NCBI GenBank assembly: GCA_029531795.1
Contig: JAPEIS010000009.1
Location: 2,294,001-2,358,000, forward strand
Length of the DNA: 64,000 nucleotides
DNA from: Sclerotinia nivalis
Lineage: Eukaryota > Ascomycota > Leotiomycetes > Helotiales > Sclerotiniaceae
Reading direction: 5' to 3'
The position numbers and the translations under genes were made by a program. The stretch's first letter is position 1; the number at the start of each line of letters is the position of its first letter. Shown one piece after another: positions 46,771 through 59,217 of this stretch. Under the pieces are notes generated by a model. That model saw nothing but the letters and a program-made list of their open reading frames with translations, did no database searches and was not told the origin of the DNA.

Positions 46771-48652
46771 ATGGCCGAACAAATGGGTACCCCTAATTCC
46801 AGTGCTGACCTTTCAGTAAATGGAGGCAAGAATTCTGCACCAAAAGATAAGAATTGTCCGTTCTGTCATCAAGCATTCACTTCATCCTCACTTGGTCGCC
46901 ATCTCGATCTTTACATAAAGGAGAAGAATCCCAAAGCGGCAGATGGTATACATAGTGTGGATGAGATAAGGAAGCTTCGTGGAGGTATTACAAGGCGGCA
47001 GCCACGTAATTCTACATCGAGAAGGGAAGATTCGACACCTGCAGGGACACCTGGGGGGTCGGAAAGGAGAAGTCCTAATAATGATTCGGATATGACAGGG
47101 AGTGACTCTCCAAGCTTAAGAAGAAATGATGATGGCGCGGCTCTGAATATGATGTGTATGTCAAGGGGGATAGCAGGCCAGATGGGCAATCGAAGACCTA
47201 ACTTTGTTGTAAATGGCGGTACGTGGGAGTCAACGGGGGTCATGAATCACATACCTCAAGCACGAAACGGCGAACCTGCTCGAAGTTGGGATGGAGATGA
47301 ATCCAGAGATGGGACTAGAAGATTAGATGGCAGGAATAGGTCTGTCAGCAAACAAATGCTTGCGAAAACGACATTTGAACAGAAACAAAAGATGATGGAA
47401 GCTCTGGATAATGCAAAAGCGGCAGAATTAGCCCTAAGGGAACTTTTAGGGGGGTTTCGAGCGGCCAAGTAAGTTACCGCCAACCACAAAACCTGGATCA
47501 AGATCTAACTTAGCATCTTACAGACAACGAATCGAAGGGCCCAACATTTTTGATTACGATCCTTTTAGCTTGGATTTCCCTGCTCTTACCCTCCATTGTC
47601 TGCCACCGCCACCGACCCTCTACGCGTCCACTCCTATCCCGAACTCTTCATCGTGGTCTATCCTCCCACCAGATGAATTACAATATCAAGCTTTACGGAA
47701 GCACTTCTCCTCGGAGTTTCACCGCTACCGCATCTCAATATCCATCGCTACGACAGCCCCACAAGATGATTTATCATATCCTCCACAAGAGAATTACAAT
47801 GGTCTCGAGAACCTTGCTGCACTACATCAGCAAGCGGAAGCAGATGCTCAAAGCATGGAGGCTAGGATTTCCGAGCACTTACATTCAATGTTTGGACACT
47901 GGAACTCATTACCCCCGAATACAAGGACTGAACTTTGGACTCTCGAATTAGCTCGTAATATTGGTCGGAAGTCTGAAGAAATATCCAAGTTGAAGAAGGA
48001 AAAGGAACTTTTACAACAGGAAACTGCCCACTCAAAGTTACAAGTTGAGGAATTAAGTCGGTTACAACAACCCAGAGAGTTCAGGATACAACCACCTTCA
48101 CCCATACCTGTTGATTCGGGTCTTATGGCCGAAATTGGGAAAATGGGAACGACCTATAAAGCTGTTGGCTTTCAACTCATGGATCGGAGTGTACATCTCG
48201 ATACGGCAGTGGAACGAGCAATTGGTCGCTGGAAAGGTGTTGTCAAGCAAGCTCGAGGTGGATCTGGACAGTCAAGGTCTGCTGGCATGGCTGCACAAAA
48301 GTCACTTGAGAGTAATATCAACGAAGGATTGCCTCCCTCGAATCCACCACACCTTAATTCGACAATAACAAGTCAACCATTACAAGAGGATGCGCAGGAT
48401 ATTGGAAGTGATCAAGATGCAGATGGGGATGCAGATATGGAAGAAGATGATACATTCGTCGATATGACAGACGTTAATGCTGCTGTTCAACGAGCACCTG
48501 AAGCACCAATGTCCAACACAACAAATTTCCGATTGGCAAATGGAGGAATTAATATGCAGGGTGTTAATGCTGGTGGTAATTCAAGAGGGAACGTAATGGA
48601 GGGTATTGAGAATCAAACCCACGTGCAGGGATATGTGAGAATTGGAGCCTGA
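46771..48652 (+). CDS. Fungal protein of unknown function with N-terminal Zn-binding motif and coiled coil
   Basis: Two exons (46771-47468, 47524-48652) give 608 aa. I chose the ATG at 46771 (MAEQMGTPNSS). The first exon has a Rad18/UBZ-like motif at about 30-50 (CPFCHQAFTSSSLGRHLDLY). It has C-x2-C and one His, but a Tyr where the last Cys is usual. SVDEIRKLRGGITRR and a Ser/Arg-rich linker follow. Around the splice site TTFEQKQKMMEALDNAKAAE continues into a segment of folded character (GPNIFDYDPFSLDFPALTLH, WSILPPDELQYQALRKHF). A coiled coil follows (RNIGRKSEEISKLKKEKELL), then an acidic tail (DQDADGDADMEEDD). I recognise the pattern as fungal-specific but know no function. Nuclear or ubiquitin-related roles would be guesses. 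Confidence 0.82.
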
Positions 48653-50238
48653 TGAATGAATGCATGCATGCGTAGGGCAAAAGTTGACAAGATTCACCAA
48701 CTTGTCAGCCAAGTCCAATCTCTAACTCAAATCGAAGTCGAAAAATAATCTGGTACAGCGTCGTCATATACAGAAGCGAATAGTAAAGGGGAGTTTTTAT
48801 GCAAGCATTTACAAGGAGTTTTGTATTCGTCACTTGTTCACGGCCAGCGAAAAGTTTTCACTGTATCTCACGCGCTAGAGAAAGTGAATATTTTATTTGA
48901 ATTGAATCTTATCTTAATCTCAAGGAGACAGAACTGAGGAAATGAATATTTGAAAAACGGGATACCTTATCCTACCTATTTTAAGAGAATTAAGTGATAG
49001 AAATCTGGGAGAAGACGAAGGGAAAATGGGATGGGAGTTAGGGGGAAGACGGATTGTTTCTCGTTCGTCATCTGTGTATACTATATTCTAGGTAATTATA
49101 AATATAAATGCCGTATGGTTTTAAGAATGTTCGTTGTTTGATAATACATGGCGTGATGGATGTTGTGTACGGGGGATGTGGTGCGAATGTGCAAGTGGAT
49201 ATCTATACCTATACCTATACCTATACCTACATACATATATGAATATATATACTCGCAATCATGAGCTACAAATGCATACCAAGCAAGGAAGCGTCTCATA
49301 ATTCTAAATCATGAAGTTGTGCATTGGAATTGGACATCATCATCTCATTCATATGAAGACTTGATCGAGTGGTAAATTCTATAGTTGCTCTCTCCGTGTT
49401 TCAAATTCATTACGTGTGATTAAATTCATCGTTGAATTGTTGAATTTGAAGTTGTAAGATCTTATTTTATATATTATATATATCTTGATATATTGTTTTC
49501 CTCGACCCTCTCTCAATTCAATCATTTATAAAGTAGTAGATGAAAGAGAAACTCATCAATAAGATCTTTAGGTACCTAGTACTTCCTCCAATTACTTAAC
49601 TTACGATTTCAATATATCCGATTGCATTTATTGAAACTATGTTTTATATATTCCATGCTTATTCTATAGATTTACATCATGTTCCTTCCTATCACTATAG
49701 TATTCCCTCCCGTCTCTCTTTATTGTCATATCCCTTTCATCGCATTTTGTTTTCTTGCTACTGCGCTAATCCCTACGAATGTCGGTCAGTACGTCAAGCC
49801 AAGAATCCAAGAAGATTCCAAGGAGCTTCCAAGACTTTTATCATTGGTCATTCCTTTGCCTATCATGAGATGTTCAGCGGCACAGCACCTCGTACCTAGT
49901 TATATGCCTAGAGAAATACCTGTCTTGGGGTGGCATGTTATTCGAGTATGATGTGTGGTTTTTCTTGGCGTAAGGCTGTACAGTGCTGAAGGATGAGGGA
50001 AGCGGGATGGAATTCCTTCTTTTATGTATGTATGTACGTGAAAGAAATATTATTGGGGATTGAATGCTTTTGTTTTTTATATTATTCTATCTTATCCTCT
50101 CTTTTATAAAGTGATAAGTGATTAAATATACATATATATCGAACATCTATTTCCCATTCACGATTCATACATCTCTGACTCTATACTCAAATATCTTTGA
50201 AACACACCCACCAAATAAATTATAATTCGATCGTGAAA
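48653..50238. other. Intergenic spacer with TATACC repeat
   Basis: No gene was recognised. Four copies of TATACC lie at 49204-49227. Short frames at about 49639-49951 overlap in two phases and have no family resemblance. Confidence 0.5.
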
Positions 50239-51293
50239 ATGGATCCTACCACACATACAGCACAATATAATGTTCCAGCGGATGATAATAGCGTTGATAC
50301 TGCGACGGGGATGAATAAAAATCCTGAAGATAGACGGCCTTCAACGCATACCGCGCATTACAATACCCCATTACCTGACTCCAATCCCAACCCCAATCCC
50401 ATTCACGATACAAATGCAAATCTAGAAATTTATCCTGATTCTCAACCTCCTTCTTACAACCCCAACCCCGATCCTAATCCCAACACGAACGAAAAATCAC
50501 ATCCTCAAAACCAAGTACCTCCTCAGTTTCAAATTCATCCTGAGTCGCAGTGGCAAAATCAGAATCAGAATCAAACTCAGAATCAGAATCAAACTCAGAA
50601 TCAGAATCAAACTCAGAATCAGAATCAAACTCAGAATCAGAATCAGAATAATCCAAATATACCAGGAAATAAATATGAAAATCAACATCCGGCACCGCTG
50701 ACTACACTTCAGAAAGAATCGAGATTGGTGCGTTGTCCGAGGTGTGGCGTGCTGGAATATACGCAGGTGGAGTGGGTTAGTGGGGGGACTGCTGAGTGGG
50801 TTTTTGTTTTTTTCTTTTTTTTGTTTTTGTTTTTGGGTTGGGTTTGGGGTGTGAGGTTTGGGGTGGAAGAGGAAGAGGAAGAGGGGAAAGGGAAAGGGGG
50901 AGGTGGTGATGTTGATGTTGATGGTGATGAGTATAAGACTAACGCAAACCTATAGTATCTCGGCACTCATCTGCTGTCTCTGTTTCTGTCTTCCGTGTGT
51001 TCCGTACCTTATGACTAGTTTTAAAGATGTTCATCATAAGTGTGGAAACTGTGGGTTGGTGGTTGCTATTGTGAGTTCTCTTTTTTTTTGGTGGGTGGGG
51101 AGGGGAAGAAGTCTTTCCTGAGATTTGAAATGGATGGATGAGTGCAATATGATAAATGCAAGCTAACACAATATTTTCTGGTTGGTAGTGGAAAAGAAGT
51201 GGAAAGACGGAGGTTACTGCTGCTGCTAGTGCGGCTGCTGCTTCTGGTAGTGCTGGTAGTGCTGGTGGTGTTGGGGGTGTTGGACAGAAGTAA
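50239..51293 (+). CDS. LITAF-domain membrane-associated protein with Gln/Asn repeat
   Basis: Exons 50239-50795, 50956-51070 and 51189-51293 give 258 aa. The N-terminal 150 residues are disordered and include Asn-Pro repeats and four perfect copies of NQNQTQ (50563-50634). The LITAF domain follows, with a first zinc knuckle RCPRCG, a hydrophobic Cys-rich membrane-inserting segment (ISALICCLCFCLPCVPYL) and a second knuckle HHKCGNCG. The tail is Ala/Ser/Gly-rich. LITAF proteins sit as monotopic zinc proteins on the cytosolic face of endosomal/lysosomal or plasma membranes. The first intron (160 nt, GTGGGT...TAG) is required to place the hydrophobic segment in frame; reading through gives a Phe/Trp-rich then Glu-rich nonsense tail. 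The splice donor is non-consensus, so that junction is the weakest point. Confidence 0.83.
50563..50634 (+). repeat. 18-bp coding minisatellite, four perfect copies
   Basis: The unit AATCAGAATCAAACTCAG is repeated four times without mismatch and flanked by partial units. It lies in frame inside the LITAF-domain gene and encodes NQNQTQ. Copy number is likely to vary between strains (inference). Confidence 0.97.
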
Positions 51294-54200
51294 ATGGAGA
51301 AATTTTAAGGCAGTAGGATGGCTGTTATGGAGTTTGTTTTTGAGCTTTGATTGGGGGTTGGGGGGAAGAGTTTACAGGTTTACGGGTTTTCGGTGTCAGA
51401 CACTCACTCAATTTACACCCAATATGTCATCAATGGAGTAATCGGGTCGCCTGCTTTCTCAGATCGCTTACCGCCCGATGGTATATAAACACGAACAAAC
51501 CCCTCACCAAATCCGAATGAATCAAATCCAGATAGTGCTAGAACTTCATGTTCTGGTCATCTAGGCCGCTGATTAACATTCGAAGATTACGATTTGTTGA
51601 AGTTCTCAATGAGTCTGGTTTGACTTGACTTTAGGGTGCGTTGTATTGAAGGAGAGTTGATTTTTCGCGGGCGGCGAGAGAAGCGAAGAGTAAGAGATTT
51701 GTGGTTACGGATGGGACTATAATTATGAGATGATATGTTTCCAAACTTGGATGAGAAGGGCTTTGCTTTTTATTTTGTTATTGTCGTGCCATCTTATTTC
51801 ATCTCATTACTCTCCTCTAATATCTGAAAAGTGGTCGTCGCACTTGTTGTCTTTTATCCTGAGAGTTCACGGTCGTTTTTCCCCTTGTATTAGTCCTATC
51901 TCAGATATTTAGATGATTACCATTATTAGGTATACTTTGTAACAATGGAGTGTCCCCCAGGTGTCAATCTCTTGAAGTGCAATGGTCGCATTTGTTTTGG
52001 TGTTTGCAGGTTTCTGTTATGTCTTGAAGAGACTGCAGTTTATATAATATGGAGATTGGTATATCCTTGAGTTCTAGTGAATGAATGAATGTATAAATAG
52101 AGTTCCTCATCTGCTACTAGGGGAAAATGAGGTGGAGAAACAATTGTGTGATTGCACTAGTATTGGTGAATTGAGTTACACCACTTGTAATGTTACGATA
52201 TTGTATCATGCGCTCATCTACCCCTCAATAGACCTAACTCTATCTCATGATTCACCCGGATGCTCAATCCATCCATCTTTCAGTTCGCATCGTTCAAAGT
52301 TCAATACCCATTTATAAATACACGGCCATGGCATCCATTGGGTTCAGGACATGGACTAACCACGAAAATGTCAATTTTGAGAAGGGAGGGAGCTATTTTC
52401 GTACACCTTCTCAAATTCTAGGAATTTGTAAATTTGCAATATAAGCCATGGAAACTTATTCATCCTCCGATCCTTTTCAAATCATTTTGTGTTCTACTCT
52501 GAAGTCCTCATCTCATCTAACACAATTTTAATTTTCGTAAAATGTGGTCTGTTTGCCAATAAAAAATTCGTTTTGATTATTCCCATGTGTTCGTGTTCGT
52601 GTTCGTTGAACTTAGAAGTTTAAAACGATGAATATGCCAACACCTACAATCCTCAGCGATTGTTGCGGATTTCAACCCCCTCTTACCATACATTTTGACA
52701 CATCTAGAACACTTTTCATGTTCGCCTTCAGATATGATGATAGGGTTTTCCAATCTTTGAATTAGACGGTGCCTATTTCCTTATTGAGTCTTTAACAAAT
52801 GGGATTGAGACTATTGGCTATTGGACGTGGCTCGTTTATCCACCAATACCTCTAGCGCTGAAGTCTTATCAATTCAATTGTCTGATTCTCCTGGCTTACC
52901 CCTCTTCTATCATTCGCCCGCTTTCCCCATCTTCTTCTAAATTACTCACACCACTCCACTTCACTAGGTTCCGGCCCACTAAAGCTTAGGAAGATTCCCA
53001 AGTGCTGGAATGAGGTTTTTGAAAATACATCTTTTTGTCCCTCGCAAAACCACATCGGTTTGCAAAGGGAATGACATTGATTACAATGCATGTGGGCGTA
53101 CATGTGGCTACTATGATTCTCGTTAGGATCAAGGAAGCAGCTGTCTCAGAATATCAGTAAATTCGTTGATTCTGCAGATTACCCTCTATGTAAACACCAA
53201 CCTAGCACTAGCGATATCAGTAATTATTAAAGATAGTAGGTCTTTGTATTATTTCTAACAACATTAATTTTACAATGGAGCTGAACAGGTCAATATTGGG
53301 ATGAGTAAGGCAGCACTCACCAAGATAGATTCCCGGATCTTGACGATGATATGATGCTTAATTTGAAATTCTCTGTTCTTCGTATCTCCATCCTTTTCGT
53401 CTCTTCTTGAGGGTCTAGTTTCTACTGTTTCAAATTCATTTTCACCATCAATGATCATACTCCTGTCATCTAATTATGTTTTTATACTCTTCGGATGTTC
53501 TCATGTTTTGCTTCGATGGATATAATACGCGTTTCTTAGGTAGCAGTCTTTGTCATTGAATAATCGGTTTTCTACCCTCAGCTTTTGAAATGCCTGACAT
53601 TTCGACAGCCAGTTTAGGAAATCAGACGTCTTAAACGACTTATCGCCGCTGCCATTGAATCCAGGATGCATCATCATCTAAAAACACCAAATGATATTAC
53701 CTAATATTCGTACATAAGTCTAGAGAACCTTCCTCTAGCTACTTTCAACTAACTTTGCTGGAGTTTTCATCTTAGTTCTATCGGGAGGTTTCCTATAGCC
53801 TTTCTTCTACACAACTCACCTTCCTCAATAGATATTTGAGGATTTGCGGTGGGAATTATATATAGGGAGATTGTTTAGCGAACAAGTGAGGAAATTGTGG
53901 AAGTGAGGGGGTTGATGCAAGTGGAGCGAAGTTACTCAATCAAGCACCGCCCCTTCTATTTGGCGCTAGCTACATCAAATGGTCTCTAAATTTTTACAAT
54001 CACTGGTGTATCTACCCCCTATAGGCTTCCCTCCGTTCTTTCCCCGGAGTTTCACACGGATCTTTATATTCAGTCCTTCAAATCGTGCCTGAACGCAATA
54101 AAATAAGCATAGTTGCAGAAATGAACATAACAGACGCATTTTTTTGTCTACTTTCGCATGTTCCCGCTCGCATGAATGTCAAACACCATAATTCTCTACT

Positions 54201-57200
54201 AGCCGAAGGCATGAGCATAGTATGGTTTCTTAACTCGAGACGTTGGTATTTAAATAATCCCTTAGACCGTGATTTTCTCAGCTTCTAAAGCTCACTCATT
54301 TATCTCTGTTCTACCCGAATATCTTCATCTTATACTATGATACATTTCCTTCTCATCCCTTAATGACAACAATCCCACCCTTGTTTCACCATACCTTCCT
54401 CTATGGAGCTTTATATATAAATCCTAGTCCATCTCAAATCAAGTGAACATGGGAACCCGCCTTTAACGACCTACACAGAGCCTTTACACTTTCCTCTATT
54501 GTAATTGCCCCTTTAACACAACGTGTACTTGATGTGCTTTGGTTATTATTCTATAATAACTCCTTGCCATCTCATCTCCTCCCATTCCTTGTCTCACAAA
54601 AATCAAAGGATAATAGAAATCCTATTCTCATCTCATCTCATAACAATATTTCCTCGCCCTAACCTCATCTATATCTTTTTGCTGTCAACAGCATCCATAT
54701 CACATCCTCCAAAAAAAGCACAAACCCATCTCTACAAGCGGTCCCGCTGATCACTATCATGGTTTCTTCTTCCCCTGGATGCGATCTTGGATCAACTATT
54801 TCATGCTAGTTTATGTTCGAATCTAAGTAAGCTTCATTGACTTCTTCTTCTAGGTCACTTTAAAAGCCAGGGTTTCAGCTCTCGTGGCCTTGGGAGTTCG
54901 TGCTCTAAGGAAAGAAGCATAGAAAAGTACTCTCTTCTTCTTTAGTGCATGCATGCACTTCATACTCCCGTGGGACTTGTAGTACTCGTGCTCTAATTCA
55001 ATCTGTCTCCTCATCCTTCAACATAATCATTGAATTAAATTCACCTGACACCTCAACAACAGACCTTTTTCTGAACTAAGTCTTTATATAAGACACGTCT
55101 AAATCACCAATATACAGTATGGTAGTATTTTATTTCAGGCAATGATCCGTGGCTATGACCATCCATCTTTCTCTTGACTTTTTATTTTAGAAAGATCCCC
55201 CCACTTCGCCCTTCATGCTCCAGGTTTCCTTTCAATCAAGAACCATCAATTCGTAGAATTGCTGTCAAGTAAAGTTGCATCACCGTCATCTCTTGCATTC
55301 ATAAAAATATCAGATGTTTCCACAACACTTCCCCCCCCCCCCCTTCAACCCCACCTCCAAATCCACAATAGTCTTTGTAGATGCTAAATATCCTTGCTAT
55401 GTAATTTGTTCCCGTTGCACTTATTCTGGCATTTAGCACAAACCGACTAAAGATGCGGTATCTTGGTACAGGGTAACTACCTTATATGTTACCTTCCTCC
55501 AAGCTGCATCTTTCAAACCCCTCACTCCATTTTCTGCTCTACATTCACCAATTCTTCTTCCTCCTTCACAACCTTAATTTTATCTACAATTACATGTGAT
55601 CTATACCTATCCCCTCAAACTTTGAACCATGATTCACTCCCCGCACTAACGGGAACTTGATTTTGTATTCAAAGGTTGACCATAGGTTAAATATCACAGC
55701 GTCTGACAGATTCAATGATCTCAAAACCCTCTGTTTCGTTCGTGGGGGTGTCTAATGCTCAGTAAGATGTTGATTTTAGCTAACTTTAGTATGACCTACT
55801 ATCTGTAAGTATTAGTTATCTAATCGTATGTTTTGAACAAAGTAGATCATCTGATATCTCCTATCCATCCCATCTCATTTCACTAACCTCGAATTCCTTC
55901 TCGCTGTCGCCCATCCACGTACCACAAATCACTAGTACTCACAAGCATCACAGTCGCAACCCCAAACTTCTCATTCTTTTCCACAAGTCCTGGCAAGGTC
56001 TTCTTAGTTCTTGAATAACGAGCGATTATACTGCCATGGTTTGTTATGGTTGTCTCAATCATAAAGATTTATTTATATTGGACTCTATCTGGACATAAAA
56101 CAGGATTATTAATCAATTCTTCAATTTTCCCGCATATAGATCAGTTATTGATCTCTGAAATTGAATCTTTAGGGTTTCAGAAAGGAGTTGTGTACATTTT
56201 GGGTAATTTGAGGAGGTCTTGGTCTTCATTTACAGTGGGCCGATTCACCAATTTACCGACACGCCTATCTACCCAATTCACTCCCCTGTAGTCCACCAAT
56301 TCTCCTCGAGGTAACTTAAGCTTTCAATCATCCTTTCATATAGATTTATACACCAAACTCGATTTATAAAGAGCAATCGAGGAATTAGTTTGACGAAATT
56401 TCTGCTAACACTTTAGTATAGTAATCTTCGATTCTGCCACCCCCGGAAACTTTCCCGCGAATCGCCCAGTCCTCCAATCCGGCACCCAACAGATGCTTTG
56501 ACAGTTTTCATGACTCCAATCCGTTCTTTTCCGTTTCCGCTCTGTCATCATAAGTAGATCAGACGGTTCCATCTCCTGTTATCTAATTCGTCTAATCACC
56601 TATCGTCCTATTTCGTTTGATGCCATCTAGATCTCATATCTCATATCCAAGTTCATTTATTCAGTCAAGTTTACATTCTATTACATTCAATCCCATCACA
56701 GAGAAGTGCCAGAGATACCAGCTTCCACCCAGAAAACTCTTAACCTTCTAAAAAAAGATTTTGACAACCAGATTATGCAACACCTCCCCAGAATTATTAA
56801 ACGGCCCTATGGCCCTGTCAGCCCGTAGAATTTCATCTTATAATTACTACTCTTGCTTCTCTGTCGTCGAGATGGAAAGTTTTCACCATCGCTTTTGATT
56901 ATTGCCCTTTGTACTGTATCTAGGATCCGGCTCCTTGTCGATTTTACTACTCCATGGTAAGAAGTAACGAGGAGTAGATGGTAGATATATCGGCCAACTC
57001 TGTATGGTAAAGCCCTCCTGACGAGAGCGGAAGGCTCCGTTGCTTTTCCCTTGCTTTCAAGATTTATACTCGGATGAAACATATATCAACATATGGAAAA
57101 TTACCTCCACATTTTCAATTTACAGATTCACCACTTGCGTCGAATCTCCCTATTAATTAAGTCGCCAACGATCTAGTTGAACTAATCCATTTACTTTCCA

Positions 57201-58852
57201 TTGTCCTCTGGCCTCCTCGTCCATATCCCACTACACTCCCTCAAATTTGTAAGCTCCAACTTTATCCTCTATTCTCAATCAATAACTTCCTAGCAACATT
57301 CGCTGGCATGTGATCACGTAAGGCCGTCTCACACATTATTCCTATCGACCACGGAAAACGCCGTTTAGTAACCATGAGAATCTTATATGGAATTATCAGA
57401 TTTTCATAGCTTCTATTGCGGCTGAAGTATCTCATCTCAACCTTTTATTCCATGAATACCACAATTGTCGTGTTGTATTATGCTAAATAAACTAGGTATA
57501 TTTATCTTTCTTTTCGTCCGATCTCATAACTGTTGTTTTATTGTATACAATCTTCGTAATCGTCTTGACATTCTTAGCTCATTACATTCATTCGAGGCTA
57601 TTTATATCATCCATCCCAAACTGTCATCCCATCCCACATTCTCATCTTTTCTCTTTTTGTTCTCAACTATCCTATCTCTCATCCCTCTTCTCCATCCGTC
57701 TCCTTACACTCCCAGACATACACCCTCGAATCCCGCTATCATACAGCAAACTCCCAATTCTTTCCGGTAGCAGACATATACATCTCTTATCAATTCTATC
57801 TCTAGTACTCGTACTCAATCCACCAATTCACTCTGCACTTTCGCCAAGAATATTCTTCAACTTTATCATCACAAGTTACCGATCGTACTAGGACTCTCAC
57901 TCGCACTCGCACTCGATAAACAACGAATACCAGATACCCAACATCATCTCCTTGATTTATTTTACGATAACTCCCTGCAATCCCTAATACTCAGATCACT
58001 TTTTTGATTAACTGTTCTTATCTCGTTATTGTTCTCCATGGAAAGAATGTAAGTCCTTTGTATTCCCTTCCCCGACTTCGCTATACTCTAGGCAAAGTTG
58101 GCACCGTTTATATGGGCAACTTTCTCATTCTATTAAAATTCATCGCCTTATCAAATCTCATCCCATTTCATCCCATCCCATCCCAATATCTCATCATAAA
58201 CCCCTCTACCCCAATCATCCCTCCCCTCCACCCACCCCAACCCGCAGTATATCAACACACCAAGCCATCCACCCAACCACTCACCCCCCCCCCACCAAAA
58301 AGCTTAAGAATTCTATATCAATATACACATACACATACACATACCCATACCCATACCCATACATAATCCAACCACCCACCCACCCCACAAACCATACATT
58401 TAAATTTCCCCCAGATCTCTACTCAATCTCTCTACTCAATCTCTCACCCACAATCAACTCCCACAATCAACTCCCTCATACATATAACCCTCCCATAATC
58501 CTCATTAAAACACCAACCTACATCCCATCACCCCATCATCCCAATATAATATTTCCATTCCAAAAAGTCAATTAGATAATCTCGAGCTCGCTTAGATTAC
58601 CTATTCACATTCACATTCACATTCACATAAGTAAATAAATACCTACCTCTAGATTAACTATAGCTATAATTATAATTATTCTATTAATTTAATTTAATTT
58701 AATTTAATATAATATACTAATCTTATATATCTACCACATATACTTATCCGATTTCGAATTCCTAGAATTCCCCGTTTGCTTTCACAAACTTATAATGAGG
58801 ATTTAGATATTCTTTTTGGGATTTTTGGATTTTTTTTTTATAGAAGTAGTAT
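51294..58852. other. Gene-poor region, first part
   Basis: No reading frame of more than about 100 codons and no recognisable domain occurs on either strand. It has a C run near 55330-55344, a perfect 16-bp palindrome AGTGCATGCATGCACT at 54944-54959 and pyrimidine-rich stretches (54300-54760, 57580-57740, 58150-58560). Hexamer repeats lie at about 58322-58362 (ACACAT/ACCCAT) and 58603-58626 (ATTCAC). Untranslated or long non-coding transcripts cannot be excluded. Confidence 0.5.
58322..58362. repeat. ACACAT / ACCCAT hexamer microsatellite
   Basis: Consecutive ACACAT copies pass into ACCCAT copies. The apparent coding frame across it (a His-Thr run) is a product of the repeat. Confidence 0.9.
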
Positions 58853-59217
58853 TGTCACGGGTTCATAACTCTATCGAGTAGGTTTGATACCGATCAAACT
58901 ACTTCTACCCTTTTAGGGGTTTCGTGGCCTAGTGGTAGAGTTCTAGCCCCGTGACAAGTATGATAGCTTTTACATTTACTTGCCAATCGCGAGGGAGATA
59001 AAGTAATCTTATAGAAAAATAATGATGAAAATTATATAATAGAGTTATAGACTTACAGTTCGTAGTGCGACACAATTGCCGTAAAGAGCTGAGAAATCAG
59101 GGTTCAATTATCCTTAGAATCTTATAACTAGAGAGCGAAAGGTCGATAACCCCAAAGGGGTTATCTATACTAGCTACAGGCATGTGATCGGCTTACCTAA
59201 TCCTTCGACCGTGACAC
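58853..59217. mobile_element. 365-bp small element with inverted ends, tRNA-Gly-like segment and possible target duplication
   Basis: The left end TGTCACGG (58853) and right end CCGTGACA (59209-59216) are inverted. GTAGTAT flanks both sides (58846-58852 and 59218-59224), allowing one extra C at the right. Internally, 58852-58873 and 58936-58957 are inverted copies matching at 18 of 22 positions, so the first 105 bp can fold back. Positions 58918-58948 resemble the 5' half of tRNA-Gly and include a perfect Pol III box A (TGGCCTAGTGG, 58925-58935). A box-B-like GGTTCAATTATCC is at 59101-59113 and a 9-bp perfect hairpin (GATAACCCC/GGGGTTATC) at 59145-59165. There is no open frame. Candidates are a tRNA-derived SINE-like element, a solo LTR (TG...CA ends) or a foldback MITE. 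Confidence 0.6.

Noticed and set aside
53270..53458. 62-codon minus-strand frame (MIIDGENEFETVETRPS...) with a GTGAGT donor near its end
   Set aside because: The first 45 residues look somewhat protein-like, but no continuing exon could be found beyond a 40-nt candidate intron leading to an immediate stop. Too weak to call.
58004..58366. 120-codon frame ending in a His-Thr run
   Set aside because: The run is the ACACAT/ACCCAT microsatellite and the rest is C/T-rich sequence without coding character.
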